This document shows, piece by piece, positions 17,267 through 26,470 of a DNA stretch of 64,000 nucleotides; the stretch's first letter is position 1; each line of letters begins with the position of its first letter. A program made the translations under genes and the position numbers. This stretch comes from Bacteroidia bacterium (GTDB taxonomy: Bacteria; Bacteroidota; Bacteroidia; 2-12-FULL-35-15). The stretch spans positions 1 through 64,000 of the forward strand of contig JAURXZ010000006.1 of the NCBI GenBank assembly GCA_030654175.1, written 5' to 3'. Below the pieces are notes generated by a model. It was not told where the DNA came from and made no database searches. It saw only the letters and a program-made list of their open reading frames with translations.

Positions 17267-19883
17267 ATTAAATATCACTCCATATTCAGTTGAACCTGAA
17301 ACAGTGATTTCTGCGCTACAATCTGATGGCACAACCGGGTTATCTGCATCAGAGGCGCAGAAACGTTTTAAAGAATATGGTGCAAATAAAATTGAGGCGA
17401 AAAAGGGCAAAAATGTATGGCTTATTTTCCTGAGCCAGTTTAAAAGTCCTATTGTATGGCTTCTTGCCTTTGCAGCCGGACTATCCTTTTATTTTGGCGA
17501 ATGGCTGGATGGGATTGCCATTCTTGCGGTGATACTCATTAATGCGCTCATTGGTTTTTACATGGAATATCAGGCAGAACGTTCCATGAATGAGTTGAAA
17601 AAATTATCTGCCGTACCTGCCAAAGTTCTTCGGGACAAAAAACTGGAGGAAATAAATGCCGAAGATATTGTTCCGGGGGATGTCATTTATATTGAAGCCG
17701 GTGATATGGTTCCGGCTGACGGGCGAATTTTTAATGCTACACAGATGCAGATTGATGAATCAGCATTAACGGGTGAATCTGTACCAGTGGAAAAGCAAAT
17801 TAAAAAAATAAAGGCTGATACCACACTTGCCGAACGAAATAATATGCTGTACAAAGGCACTTATTCAACAAAAGGAAATGGCTATATGGTAGTAACGGAT
17901 ACCGGTATGGATACGGAGCTTGGAAAGATTGCGCAAATGGTGCAATCGGCAGAACAAGCGGCTACACCACTCGAAAAAAAGCTGGAAGATTTCAGCAAAA
18001 AATTGATTTGGATAACGGTAGGATTAGTAGTGGTAATTTTTGTTGCCGGACTTCTGAATGGGCAAAAATTACTTGAAATGCTTGAAACTTCTATTGCGCT
18101 TGCTGTTGCAGCCATACCGGAAGGATTGCCCATTGTTGCAACAATGGCTTTGGCTCAAGGAATGATGAAAATGGCAAAATACAATGTAATTGTAAAAAAA
18201 CTTTCAGCTGTTGAAACGCTGGGCGGAACTAATGTGATTTGCACGGATAAAACAGGGACACTTACACAAAATAAAATAGAAGTAAATAAAATAGTTACTC
18301 CGGCTGATAATGCAGAAGCGGTGGAAATTATCAACCGCATAGCCGTTTTATGTAATACCGCAGAATTACAAAACAGCAATGGTAATGTTAAAGAAATCGG
18401 AGATCCACTTGAAACCGGATTGCTCAAATTTGCTTTAAAAAGCAATTTTAATATTCAGGATTGCCGAAGCAAATTTCCAAAAATCAAAGAAGAACCTTTT
18501 TCTTCCGAAACTAAGATAATGGCTACGCTTCATCAGACCGCAAATGATCTTACAATCTATGCAAAAGGAGCCTCTGAGGAATTATTAAAGCGTTGTGATC
18601 GTGTTGTAGAAAAAGAAGGCATCACAGAACTTAATGCTGAAAAAAGAGAGCATTGGATGCAAAAAGCGGAGGAGCTGGCCAATTCAGGCTTAAGGGTAAT
18701 TGCAGGAGCATATAAACCCAATGCTCCAAAGGAAGGAAACATGACTGAAAACCTTGTATTTGTCGGGCTGTTTGGAATGATTGATCCGCCAAGAGAGGAA
18801 GTTTTCGCTGCCATTGAAGAATGTAAGAGCGCAGGCATTAATGTGATCATGATAACCGGGGATCATCCTGCCACAGCAAAAAATATTGCATTGAAATTGG
18901 GAATTGCTGACAATAATAATATTAAAGCAATGGTCGGAAAAGAAATGGGGGATTACGAACACTTAACAGAACAGGAAAAATCAAATTGGCTGGATACCAA
19001 AATATTTGCACGGGTAAGTCCTAAACAAAAGCTGGATCTCGTAGCTGTTTTACAGGAAAGAAAATATATTGTAGGAATGACGGGCGATGGAGTAAACGAT
19101 GCTCCAGCATTGAAAAAAGCAGATATAGGTATTGCAATGGGATTGAGGGGGACACAGGTATCTCAGGAAGTGGCTGACATGGTATTAAAAGATGATTCTT
19201 TTTCATCCATTGTAATAGCTATTAAACAGGGGCGCATCATCTTTGATAACATAAGGAAGTTCGTCATTTTTCTGCTATCCTGTAACCTGAGTGAATTAAT
19301 AGTGATTGCTACTGCCTCTGTATTCAACTTGCATTTTCAGTTATTCGCACTCCAGATTCTTTTCATCAACCTCATTACGGATGTGCTGCCAGCCCTTGCA
19401 TTGGGGGTAACTGAAGGCAGTGCTGATATTATGCAGAGGCCACCGAGAAACATGAATGAACCTATTATTGACAGGAAAAGATGGATTAGCATTTTCTTTT
19501 ATTCGTTTATTATTGGTGCAGTTAGCGTAGGTGCAGTCTTCATTAGTCATTTTACAGTGCATAAAACAGAATTATGGAACCCTGAGCTTTGCAACAACAT
19601 TCTATTCTTCACGCTTATTTTTTCCCAGCTTCTTCATGTTCTGAATATGGGAAGCAACAAATCTTCTTTTTTTAAATCAGAAGTATTCAGAAATAAATAT
19701 GTATGGGGTGCAATAGCTCTTTCCGTAGTTATTTTACTTGGGATGTATGCCATTGAACCTGTCAGGAAAGTATTGTCTCTTTATGAAATGTCAGCAAGTG
19801 ATTGGCTTATTTCAGTGGGGGCAAGTGTTGTTTCGTTGATAATTATCCAGGTAGGAAAGAAATTAAAAATTACACAACAATAA
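17253..19883 (+). CDS. P2-type cation-transporting ATPase
   Basis: 876 residues with cation-ATPase N-terminal domain, TGES loop (DESALTGESVPVEKQ, about 169-183), ion-site helix AVAAIPEGLPIVATMALAQG (about 282-301), phosphorylation motif CTDKTGTLTQNK (Asp about 332), hinge TGDGVNDAPALKKAD, and a C-terminal six-helix part. PEGLP is typical of P2 pumps for Ca2+ or Na+/K+ and not of P1B metal pumps. It would export Ca2+ or a monovalent ion. It overlaps the preceding gene by 14 bp. Confidence 0.92.
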   Translation: MGNIKLNITPYSVEPETVISALQSDGTTGLSASEAQKRFKEYGANKIEAKKGKNVWLIFLSQFKSPIVWLLAFAAGLSFYFGEWLDGIAILAVILINALIGFYMEYQAERSMNELKKLSAVPAKVLRDKKLEEINAEDIVPGDVIYIEAGDMVPADGRIFNATQMQIDESALTGESVPVEKQIKKIKADTTLAERNNMLYKGTYSTKGNGYMVVTDTGMDTELGKIAQMVQSAEQAATPLEKKLEDFSKKLIWITVGLVVVIFVAGLLNGQKLLEMLETSIALAVAAIPEGLPIVATMALAQGMMKMAKYNVIVKKLSAVETLGGTNVICTDKTGTLTQNKIEVNKIVTPADNAEAVEIINRIAVLCNTAELQNSNGNVKEIGDPLETGLLKFALKSNFNIQDCRSKFPKIKEEPFSSETKIMATLHQTANDLTIYAKGASEELLKRCDRVVEKEGITELNAEKREHWMQKAEELANSGLRVIAGAYKPNAPKEGNMTENLVFVGLFGMIDPPREEVFAAIEECKSAGINVIMITGDHPATAKNIALKLGIADNNNIKAMVGKEMGDYEHLTEQEKSNWLDTKIFARVSPKQKLDLVAVLQERKYIVGMTGDGVNDAPALKKADIGIAMGLRGTQVSQEVADMVLKDDSFSSIVIAIKQGRIIFDNIRKFVIFLLSCNLSELIVIATASVFNLHFQLFALQILFINLITDVLPALALGVTEGSADIMQRPPRNMNEPIIDRKRWISIFFYSFIIGAVSVGAVFISHFTVHKTELWNPELCNNILFFTLIFSQLLHVLNMGSNKSSFFKSEVFRNKYVWGAIALSVVILLGMYAIEPVRKVLSLYEMSASDWLISVGASVVSLIIIQVGKKLKITQQ

Positions 19884-19888
19884 TAGAA

Positions 19889-20461
19889 ATGAAAAATTAT
19901 CTGATAGTCTTGTTAGCAGTTATAACCCCTGCATTATTTGCACAGGAAACAATAAGTAAAGTTGCAAAAAATGAAACTGTAAAAAACGGGAAAATCAGGC
20001 ATTTTGAAAGAACAATGATAATCAACGGGAAACCTGAAGATGTATTTGCTTTTATGGATGACATCAGAAATACCGGCAGGCACATGACGGAGAGTAGCGG
20101 AGCAATGGCAGGAAGTAAATTAAAGATTGAATGGTTATCAGATCACAAGACCGGATTAGGCACTAAATACAGATGGACAGGAAAGGTTGTAGGAATGAAA
20201 ATGGACTTCACAGTTGAAGTTAGCAAATGGGTGGAAGGAAAGGAGAAAGTTTGGGGAACAGTTGGCGATGCAAAAATGATTGTGATTGACTGGTTTGAAA
20301 TGTATCTCGTTCTCAGCCCTTACGAAAATGGTAAAACACAGGCTCAACTCGGCATTTATTACACTAAGCCAAAAGGGAAATTTCTTGGATTCCTGCTTGG
20401 CAAAAGCTATTCCAAATGGTGCGTAAAAAGTATGTTAAAGGATACAAAGAAACATTTTTAA
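19889..20461 (+). CDS. Exported SRPBCC-fold protein
   Basis: 190 residues from ATG 19889, six bases after the ATPase stop; a longer frame from 19802 lies inside the ATPase gene and is rejected. A signal peptide (MKNYLIVLLAVITPALFAQE) precedes a START/SRPBCC-type domain (HFERTMIINGKPEDVFAFMD, then TKYRWTGKVVGMKMDFTVEV). These domains bind hydrophobic ligands. The exact role in the island is unknown. Confidence 0.75.
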   Translation: MKNYLIVLLAVITPALFAQETISKVAKNETVKNGKIRHFERTMIINGKPEDVFAFMDDIRNTGRHMTESSGAMAGSKLKIEWLSDHKTGLGTKYRWTGKVVGMKMDFTVEVSKWVEGKEKVWGTVGDAKMIVIDWFEMYLVLSPYENGKTQAQLGIYYTKPKGKFLGFLLGKSYSKWCVKSMLKDTKKHF

Positions 20462-20471
20462 AAAAATATAC

Positions 20472-21842
20472 ATGAAAAATAATATAAAGATTCAGTTTTT
20501 AGGTGCAGTAGAAACCGTAACAGGATCAAAGTACCTTATCCAAACCAATGATAAAAATATCCTGGTGGATTGCGGTATGTTCCAGGGATTAAAAAAACTT
20601 CGTTTACTGAATTGGGAGCCACTTCCTTTTAATGTGGCAAAGATTGACATGGTATTGCTTACACACGGTCATCTTGATCATGTCGGTTATCTACCGAGAT
20701 TAGTTGGCGAAGGTTTTTCAGGAGAGATTTGGGGAACAGAGCCTACACTTGATATAGCAAAAGTCATTTTAGAAGACAGTGCAAGAATTCAGGAAGAAGA
20801 TGCAGAGAGAGCCAATGCGGAAGGATTTTCCAAACACAAGCCAGCCAAACCTTTGTACGATACGAAAGATGTTAAAAAAACACTGCCCCTTTTCCGTCCG
20901 AAACCACTTGATAAATGGATTGAAATCGATAAGGAAATATTCTGCCGTTTTAAATACAATAGCCATATCATCGGGGCAACATTTATAGAATTAAAAATCC
21001 AAAATAAAATTTTAGTTTTCTCAGGAGATATTGGAAGGGGAAATGATTTATTAATGTATCCTCCTCAAAAACCAGAAGTGGCAGATGTACTCTTTATTGA
21101 ATCCACTTATGGAGATCGTCTTCATCCGGAACATTCAGAAGAGAACCTGATAGAGATAATCAATACTGCCGCCAAAAAGCAAGGAACTATTATCATTCCC
21201 GGTTTTGCAGTTGAGCGTATTCAAATGCTAATGTATTTGTTATGGAAGTTAATAAAAAAAAGAGCTATTCCAAACCTCCCTATCTATATGGATAGTCCAA
21301 TGGGAACAACTGTTCTGGATGTTTTTGCGCAATACCCCTCCTGGCATAAACTTCCAATGGATGACTGTAAGGAAATGTTAAAAGACATAAAGCAAATACG
21401 AACTATACAGGAAACCTATAAGCTTGCCGCATCCGGGATTCCTAAAATTATTATTGCAGCAAGTGGTATGGCTTCCGGTGGACGGGTACTTACTTATTTT
21501 GTGCAATATCTTGGTCAACCTTCCGCAACTATATTGTTAGTTGGATACCAAGCTGAAGGCACGAGAGGACGAGCATTACTGGAAGGAGCAAAAGAAGTCA
21601 AACTTTATGGAAAATTTTTTCCGGTTAAAGCTAAAATTGAAAATGTAGAAGGCCTTTCTGCACACACAGATCAGAAAGGATTAATTGACTGGATGAGCGG
21701 ATTAAAAAAGAAACCTGAACATATTTTTATTGTGCATGGTGAACCTCAATCTGCTGATGCGCTGCGGGTAAAAATTAAAGATGTGTATGGATGGGATTGT
21801 GAAATTCCTTCTTTAAATGAAATAATTAAAATCAATGAATAG
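20472..21842 (+). CDS. MBL-fold beta-CASP ribonuclease
   Basis: 456 residues with the metallo-beta-lactamase motif LTHGHLDHVGYLPRL (HxHxDH about 59-64), further ligands in FSGDIGRG and SAHTDQKG, and beta-CASP motifs (IPGFAVERIQMLMYL, ASGMASGGRVL, VHGEPQSADAL). This is the CPSF-like/YSH1 class of RNA nucleases found in bacteria and archaea. It should process or degrade RNA in the cytoplasm. Its end overlaps the phosphorylase start by 8 bp. Confidence 0.92.
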   Translation: MKNNIKIQFLGAVETVTGSKYLIQTNDKNILVDCGMFQGLKKLRLLNWEPLPFNVAKIDMVLLTHGHLDHVGYLPRLVGEGFSGEIWGTEPTLDIAKVILEDSARIQEEDAERANAEGFSKHKPAKPLYDTKDVKKTLPLFRPKPLDKWIEIDKEIFCRFKYNSHIIGATFIELKIQNKILVFSGDIGRGNDLLMYPPQKPEVADVLFIESTYGDRLHPEHSEENLIEIINTAAKKQGTIIIPGFAVERIQMLMYLLWKLIKKRAIPNLPIYMDSPMGTTVLDVFAQYPSWHKLPMDDCKEMLKDIKQIRTIQETYKLAASGIPKIIIAASGMASGGRVLTYFVQYLGQPSATILLVGYQAEGTRGRALLEGAKEVKLYGKFFPVKAKIENVEGLSAHTDQKGLIDWMSGLKKKPEHIFIVHGEPQSADALRVKIKDVYGWDCEIPSLNEIIKINE

Positions 21843-23340
21843 CCATCACATACATCAATTAAGAGCAAAAAATATCGGTATAGACACATACCGGGAGAAC
21901 ATCGTTTATATGAGAGCTGATTGCCATATCTGCCAATCCGAAGGATTTACTGCATTAACCCGAATAGTGGTTCATCATAACGATAGAAGTATAATTGCAA
22001 CCTTAAATGTCGTTCATTCTGAATTACTGGATCATGAAGAAGCGGGCTTATCAATGGAAGCCATGAAAAGGCTGGCAGTAAAAGAGGGAGACTGTTTAAC
22101 GTTTTCTCATTTAAAGCACCTTAGTTCTCTGAGTTACGTAAGGGCAAAGATGTACCACAAAGAATTAACAGAGCAAGCGTTTAATGAAATTATCGCAGAT
22201 ATAGTTGCAGGCAGATACTCTAATATCGAGCTGGCAGCTTTTATTTCAGGCTGTTCAGGCAACAATCTTTCACTGAATGAAATAATCGGTTTAACAAAGG
22301 CAATGATTAACAGCGGGCAAAAAATAAAATGGAACAATCCGATGATTTTTGACAAACATTGCGTAGGTGGGCTTCCCGGCAACCGTACTACACCTATTGT
22401 GGTGAGTATTGTTGCAGCAGCCGGATTAACTATTCCCAAAACATCTTCAAGAGCAATTACTTCTCCTGCCGGAACGGCAGATACAATGGAAACAATGACT
22501 CGTGTAAATCTTGGACTGGATGAAATAAAACAAGTAGTTGGAAAGGAAAACGGTTGTATTGTTTGGGGTGGAGCAGTAAAGTTAAGCCCGGCAGATGACA
22601 TTCTTATTTCGGTGGAAAAATCATTGGATGTGGACAGCGAAGGGCAGATGATCGCATCTGTTTTATCAAAAAAAGCAGCAGCTGGCGCAACTCATGTGGT
22701 AATTGATATTCCTGTTGGAGAAACTGCTAAGGTAAGATCCACTGATGAGGCAAAACAACTTCAATCTCACTTTGAAGTAGTTGGTAAAGAGATTGGATTG
22801 CAGGTGAAAGTAATACTAACAGATGGTTCTCAACCAGTAGGCAGAGGTATTGGGCCTTCCCTGGAAGCAATGGATGTATTATCTGTGCTAAGAAATGAAA
22901 AAGTCGCACCACTGGACTTGAAAGAAAGAGCAATTGTATTAGCAGGTATGCTGCTTGAATTATCTGGAAAGTATGCAGTCGGAACAGGAAATCAAACAGC
23001 AAAAGAAATTCTTGAAACAGGAAAAGCATTGGCAAAATTTCTGGCTATTTGCGAAAAGCAGGGAGGATTCAGAGAACCTCAATACGCAATACACAAGCAG
23101 GAGATATTATCGGAAAGAGAAGGAATCGTAAAATCCATTGATAATCGAAAGCTGGCACTTGTTGCGAAACTGGCAGGTGCGCCCAAATCGCCATCAGCAG
23201 GTATTCTATTTCTTTCTCCACTTGGTAAAAAAATTAGTAAAGGCGATGAATTATTTATTGTGTACGCTGAAGCAAAAGGGGAACTGGAGTATGCAATAGA
23301 TTATATGAAAAGTAATAACAATATCATAAGCATAGAATAA
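21835..23340 (+). CDS. Thymidine/AMP phosphorylase family (long, AMP-phosphorylase-like form)
   Basis: 501 residues, longer than bacterial DeoA (about 440) because of an N-terminal domain of ~85 residues as in archaeal AMP phosphorylase. The phosphorylase core has DKHCVGGLPGNRTTPIVVSI (about 179-198) and SSRAITSPAGTADTMETMTR (about 204-223). The archaeal enzyme converts NMP and phosphate to base and ribose-1,5-bisphosphate. No R15P isomerase or RuBisCO is in the window. It is directly followed by a PRPP synthetase whose ATG abuts the stop, tying it to ribose-phosphate metabolism. Confidence 0.85.
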   Translation: MNSHHIHQLRAKNIGIDTYRENIVYMRADCHICQSEGFTALTRIVVHHNDRSIIATLNVVHSELLDHEEAGLSMEAMKRLAVKEGDCLTFSHLKHLSSLSYVRAKMYHKELTEQAFNEIIADIVAGRYSNIELAAFISGCSGNNLSLNEIIGLTKAMINSGQKIKWNNPMIFDKHCVGGLPGNRTTPIVVSIVAAAGLTIPKTSSRAITSPAGTADTMETMTRVNLGLDEIKQVVGKENGCIVWGGAVKLSPADDILISVEKSLDVDSEGQMIASVLSKKAAAGATHVVIDIPVGETAKVRSTDEAKQLQSHFEVVGKEIGLQVKVILTDGSQPVGRGIGPSLEAMDVLSVLRNEKVAPLDLKERAIVLAGMLLELSGKYAVGTGNQTAKEILETGKALAKFLAICEKQGGFREPQYAIHKQEILSEREGIVKSIDNRKLALVAKLAGAPKSPSAGILFLSPLGKKISKGDELFIVYAEAKGELEYAIDYMKSNNNIISIE

Positions 23341-24426
23341 ATGAAACCTATTGTATTTGCATTACCCGGAAATGAAGTTTTGGCAAAAAGCATTGCCAAA
23401 GCGATACAAGCTGATTTAGGCGAAACAGTTATCCGACAATTTCCTGATGGAGAAACTTATGTACGTGTTCTAAGTGAAGTAAAGAGCAGGAAAACCATTA
23501 TGGTATGCACATTGGCACATCCCGATGAAAAATTGTTGCCTCTGTATTTTCTTTCAAAAACATTAAAATCATTGGGAGCAGATTGTACCTGCCTTGTCGC
23601 CCCCTATCTTTCCTATATGCGCCAGGATAAAGTTTTTAATGAGGGCGAAGGTGTAACTTCTGAATACTTCGCATCACTAATCTCAGGATTTGCTGATACA
23701 CTCATCACCATTGATCCACATTTACATCGCAGGCATTCCATGTCGGAAATTTATTCAATCCCCTGCAAAGTGATACACGCTTCATCACTCATCTCTGCAT
23801 ATATAAGTGAGCATATTACTAATCCTTTATTGATAGGGCCTGATGCAGAAAGCGAACAGTGGGTTTCGGAAGTCGCAAAAAATGCGAATGCTCCTTTTAT
23901 TGTCCTTGAAAAAACAAGATTAGGTGACCATGACGTAACAGTTTCTGTTCCACAGGTAGAAAAATTTAAGAATCATACGCCTGTTTTAGTAGATGATATT
24001 ATTTCAACTGCCCGAACGATGATTGAAACAGTTAGCCATCTCAAAAATGCAGGAATGAGAGCGCCAGTATGTATTGGCGTTCATGCGGTATTTTCAGGAA
24101 ATGCTTTTGAAGAATTGAAAAAATCCGGAGTTGATAGAATTGTTACGTGCAATACGATTCCCCATTCATCGAATGAAATTGATATTACTGAATTAATAGC
24201 CGATGCAATAATGGATGAAGAGATAGTTGGTCTTCAATCTGTAATTACTTGCCCCCACTGTGGTCATAAAAAAACAGAAACAATGCCAACAGATGCCTGC
24301 CAGTATTTTTATGAGTGTGAAAATTGTAAAAAAATATTAAAACCGAAGGTAGGCGATTGTTGTGTTTATTGTTCTTATGGAACTGTAAAATGCCCTTCAA
24401 AACAGGTAAAAAACAATTGCTGTTGA
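23341..24426 (+). CDS. PRPP synthetase fused to a GDCCVxC metal/redox domain
   Basis: 361 residues. Residues 1 to about 297 are a ribose-phosphate pyrophosphokinase: RQFPDGETYVRV, YMRQDKVFNEGE, TIDPHLHRRH and PRPP loop VLVDDIISTARTM. It makes PRPP and AMP from ribose-5-phosphate and ATP. The last ~64 residues are an added Cys-rich module: ITCPHCGHKKTETMPTDAC, ECENCKK, GDCCVYCSYGTVKCP, NNCC. That module matches the stand-alone GDCCVxC family (some members of which I recall are selenoproteins) that travels with metal-resistance genes. The fusion is unusual and suggests metal or redox control of PRPP supply. Confidence 0.85.
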   Translation: MKPIVFALPGNEVLAKSIAKAIQADLGETVIRQFPDGETYVRVLSEVKSRKTIMVCTLAHPDEKLLPLYFLSKTLKSLGADCTCLVAPYLSYMRQDKVFNEGEGVTSEYFASLISGFADTLITIDPHLHRRHSMSEIYSIPCKVIHASSLISAYISEHITNPLLIGPDAESEQWVSEVAKNANAPFIVLEKTRLGDHDVTVSVPQVEKFKNHTPVLVDDIISTARTMIETVSHLKNAGMRAPVCIGVHAVFSGNAFEELKKSGVDRIVTCNTIPHSSNEIDITELIADAIMDEEIVGLQSVITCPHCGHKKTETMPTDACQYFYECENCKKILKPKVGDCCVYCSYGTVKCPSKQVKNNCC

Positions 24427-24460
24427 AATAAAAACAGATTAAAATGGAACAACAAAATTA

Positions 24461-26143
24461 ATGACTATGTGGACCCTCATATTTAAACTTTTTGCCGGAA
24501 TCGGTTTGTTCCTGTTTGCCATGTATTTGCTTGAGGAATCGCTGAAAAATCTTTCAGGCAGAAATTTCAAGCTCTTTCTTCAGCGCACTACCAAAAACAG
24601 AATAGGTGCAGTTACAGGCGGTACGGTAGTAACAGCAATACTTCAAAGCAGCTCAATGGTTTCATTAATGGTGCTTGCATTTGTGGGTGCAGGAGTGTTC
24701 TCCATGAAAAATGCAATGGCAATAATTCTCGGTGCCAACCTGGGTACCACGCTGGATAGTTGGTTGGTTGCCACACTTGGTTTTAAGGTGGATATAGAAA
24801 TAGCGGCTTACCCGGCAGTTTTCGCAGGTGGTTTACTTCTTATTCTTTTTGGGAACCGAAAAACCGTAAAATATATTGCCTATTTTCTTTTCGGCTTTGG
24901 TTTGTTGTTCATTGGGCTTTCATTTATGAAAATGGCTATGGAAGGCCAGGTGAAGGCATTTGACTTTTCAAAATATGCCGAGATGTCAATGGTAGTTTTT
25001 CTGATTATCGGGTTTATCATCACTTCGCTTGTGCAGTCAAGCTCAGTAACTATGGCTATTACACTCAGCGCACTTCATGCAGGCGCTATCACTTTCCCGG
25101 CAGCAGCTGCCATAGTGCTCGGATCTGAGACAGGTACTACCATTAAAATATTGGTTGCTTCTTTAGGGGGCACCGCTTCAAAAAAACGGGTGGCACTTGG
25201 TAATTTATTTTTTAATATTTTTCTTACGGTATTAGCTTTCGCCTTATTAAAACCGATTTTGCTTATGATAACTGATGTTTTTGGAATCATTGACCCGCTT
25301 ATTGGTTTGGTTACCTTTTCAACCCTGATTAATTTAGCCAGCGTAATTATCTTTCTTCCCTTTCTTGAACCATTTGCAAAGTTCCTCGAAAAGTTTTTTA
25401 AAGATACGGATGGTTCAGCTGCTGCCTTTATTGGTAATGCCGATACGAACGAACCTGAAACAGCTTTGGATTTATTTAAAAAAGAAACAGAATATTTTAT
25501 TCATAACTCTATGCTTTACAATCTTGCTTTGTTTGATATCGATACAAAGCCACTATGTGAACATCCTGTTTTTAAAGCCATCAATGAGAAAAGAAAATAT
25601 TTTTCAAAAACAATGGAAGAAAAATATGAATTTCTGAAACAGTTGCAGGGCGAGTTGCAATCGTTTTATTTATCTCTACGAACAAAAGTGAAGGAAGAAC
25701 AGAATGCTTCACTTAGTCAATTGATTTCAGCAGCACGCAGCTCTATGCATGCTGTAAAAAGCATGAAGGGTATAGGAAGCAATATCGCCAACCTTAGACG
25801 GTCATCTACCGATATTAAGTTCAATTTGTTTACACAACAAAAGGGAGAAACCGAAGAATTATACAAGCAATTAAATACACTCATGGAACAAGAAACAAAG
25901 CCTGATTTTGAAAAGCTTCAAAGCATATTTACCACCATACAGGATAACTATAGTTCCGCTCTTAATAATTTTTACAAAGAAGCGCAAGATGGAAATATTG
26001 AAGATTTGGATATTACAACGGTCATTAATTTTAACAGGGAGCTTTTTACTTCGCATAAAGCTATTCTTATATCAGTAAAAGATTTTTTATTGGAAGAAAA
26101 AGAAGCACAAGGTTTTAATGAGATACCTGTATATAAAACTTAA
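24461..26143 (+). CDS. Na+/phosphate cotransporter (NptA/PhoU-like)
   Basis: 560 residues. The membrane part (about 1-300) has the two inverted Na/Pi repeats with QSSS signatures (AILQSSSMVSLMVLA; SLVQSSSVTMAITLS) and GANLGTT/GSETGTT motifs. The cytoplasmic C-terminal ~230 residues are helical and PhoU-like. It likely imports or balances phosphate using Na+. Its place between PRPP synthetase and the polyphosphate and PEP enzymes fits a phosphate-supply role. Confidence 0.88.
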   Translation: MTMWTLIFKLFAGIGLFLFAMYLLEESLKNLSGRNFKLFLQRTTKNRIGAVTGGTVVTAILQSSSMVSLMVLAFVGAGVFSMKNAMAIILGANLGTTLDSWLVATLGFKVDIEIAAYPAVFAGGLLLILFGNRKTVKYIAYFLFGFGLLFIGLSFMKMAMEGQVKAFDFSKYAEMSMVVFLIIGFIITSLVQSSSVTMAITLSALHAGAITFPAAAAIVLGSETGTTIKILVASLGGTASKKRVALGNLFFNIFLTVLAFALLKPILLMITDVFGIIDPLIGLVTFSTLINLASVIIFLPFLEPFAKFLEKFFKDTDGSAAAFIGNADTNEPETALDLFKKETEYFIHNSMLYNLALFDIDTKPLCEHPVFKAINEKRKYFSKTMEEKYEFLKQLQGELQSFYLSLRTKVKEEQNASLSQLISAARSSMHAVKSMKGIGSNIANLRRSSTDIKFNLFTQQKGETEELYKQLNTLMEQETKPDFEKLQSIFTTIQDNYSSALNNFYKEAQDGNIEDLDITTVINFNRELFTSHKAILISVKDFLLEEKEAQGFNEIPVYKT

Positions 26144-26225
26144 GGAACACATGTTACTGAGGAATGAAGTCAAATTAAATGCGCACACAAATAAAACCAA
26201 AATATAAACCTAAAAATAAAACATC

Positions 26226-26459
26226 ATGAAAAAAAAAGATCAAAAAGCGCTGAAAGAAAAAATTCTTGTCGCATTTAAAAAGGTGCTGCTCGTGAACAAA
26301 GCCGATCTGACTGATAAAATTGAAAAGGCCGTTAAGAAATCCATAAAAAAAATTGTGAAGAAGGCTAATGAAAAAAAGGAGAAGTTTTCAATACAAAAAA
26401 CAAAGAAGTCGGCTTCGAATTCTCCTAAAATAAAAACCGGAAAACAGTTGCCAAAATAA
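26226..26459 (+). CDS. Small lysine-rich basic protein
   Basis: 77 residues, extremely rich in Lys (KKSIKKIVKKANEKKEKF). A helical N-terminal half is followed by a disordered Lys/Ser/Pro tail, a composition like histone-H1-like or nucleoid-binding proteins. It has no recognised family. It lies 12 bp before copB in the same transcript. Binding to nucleic acid or polyphosphate is a guess from charge alone. Confidence 0.6.
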   Translation: MKKKDQKALKEKILVAFKKVLLVNKADLTDKIEKAVKKSIKKIVKKANEKKEKFSIQKTKKSASNSPKIKTGKQLPK

Positions 26460-26470
26460 AAAGTACAAGA

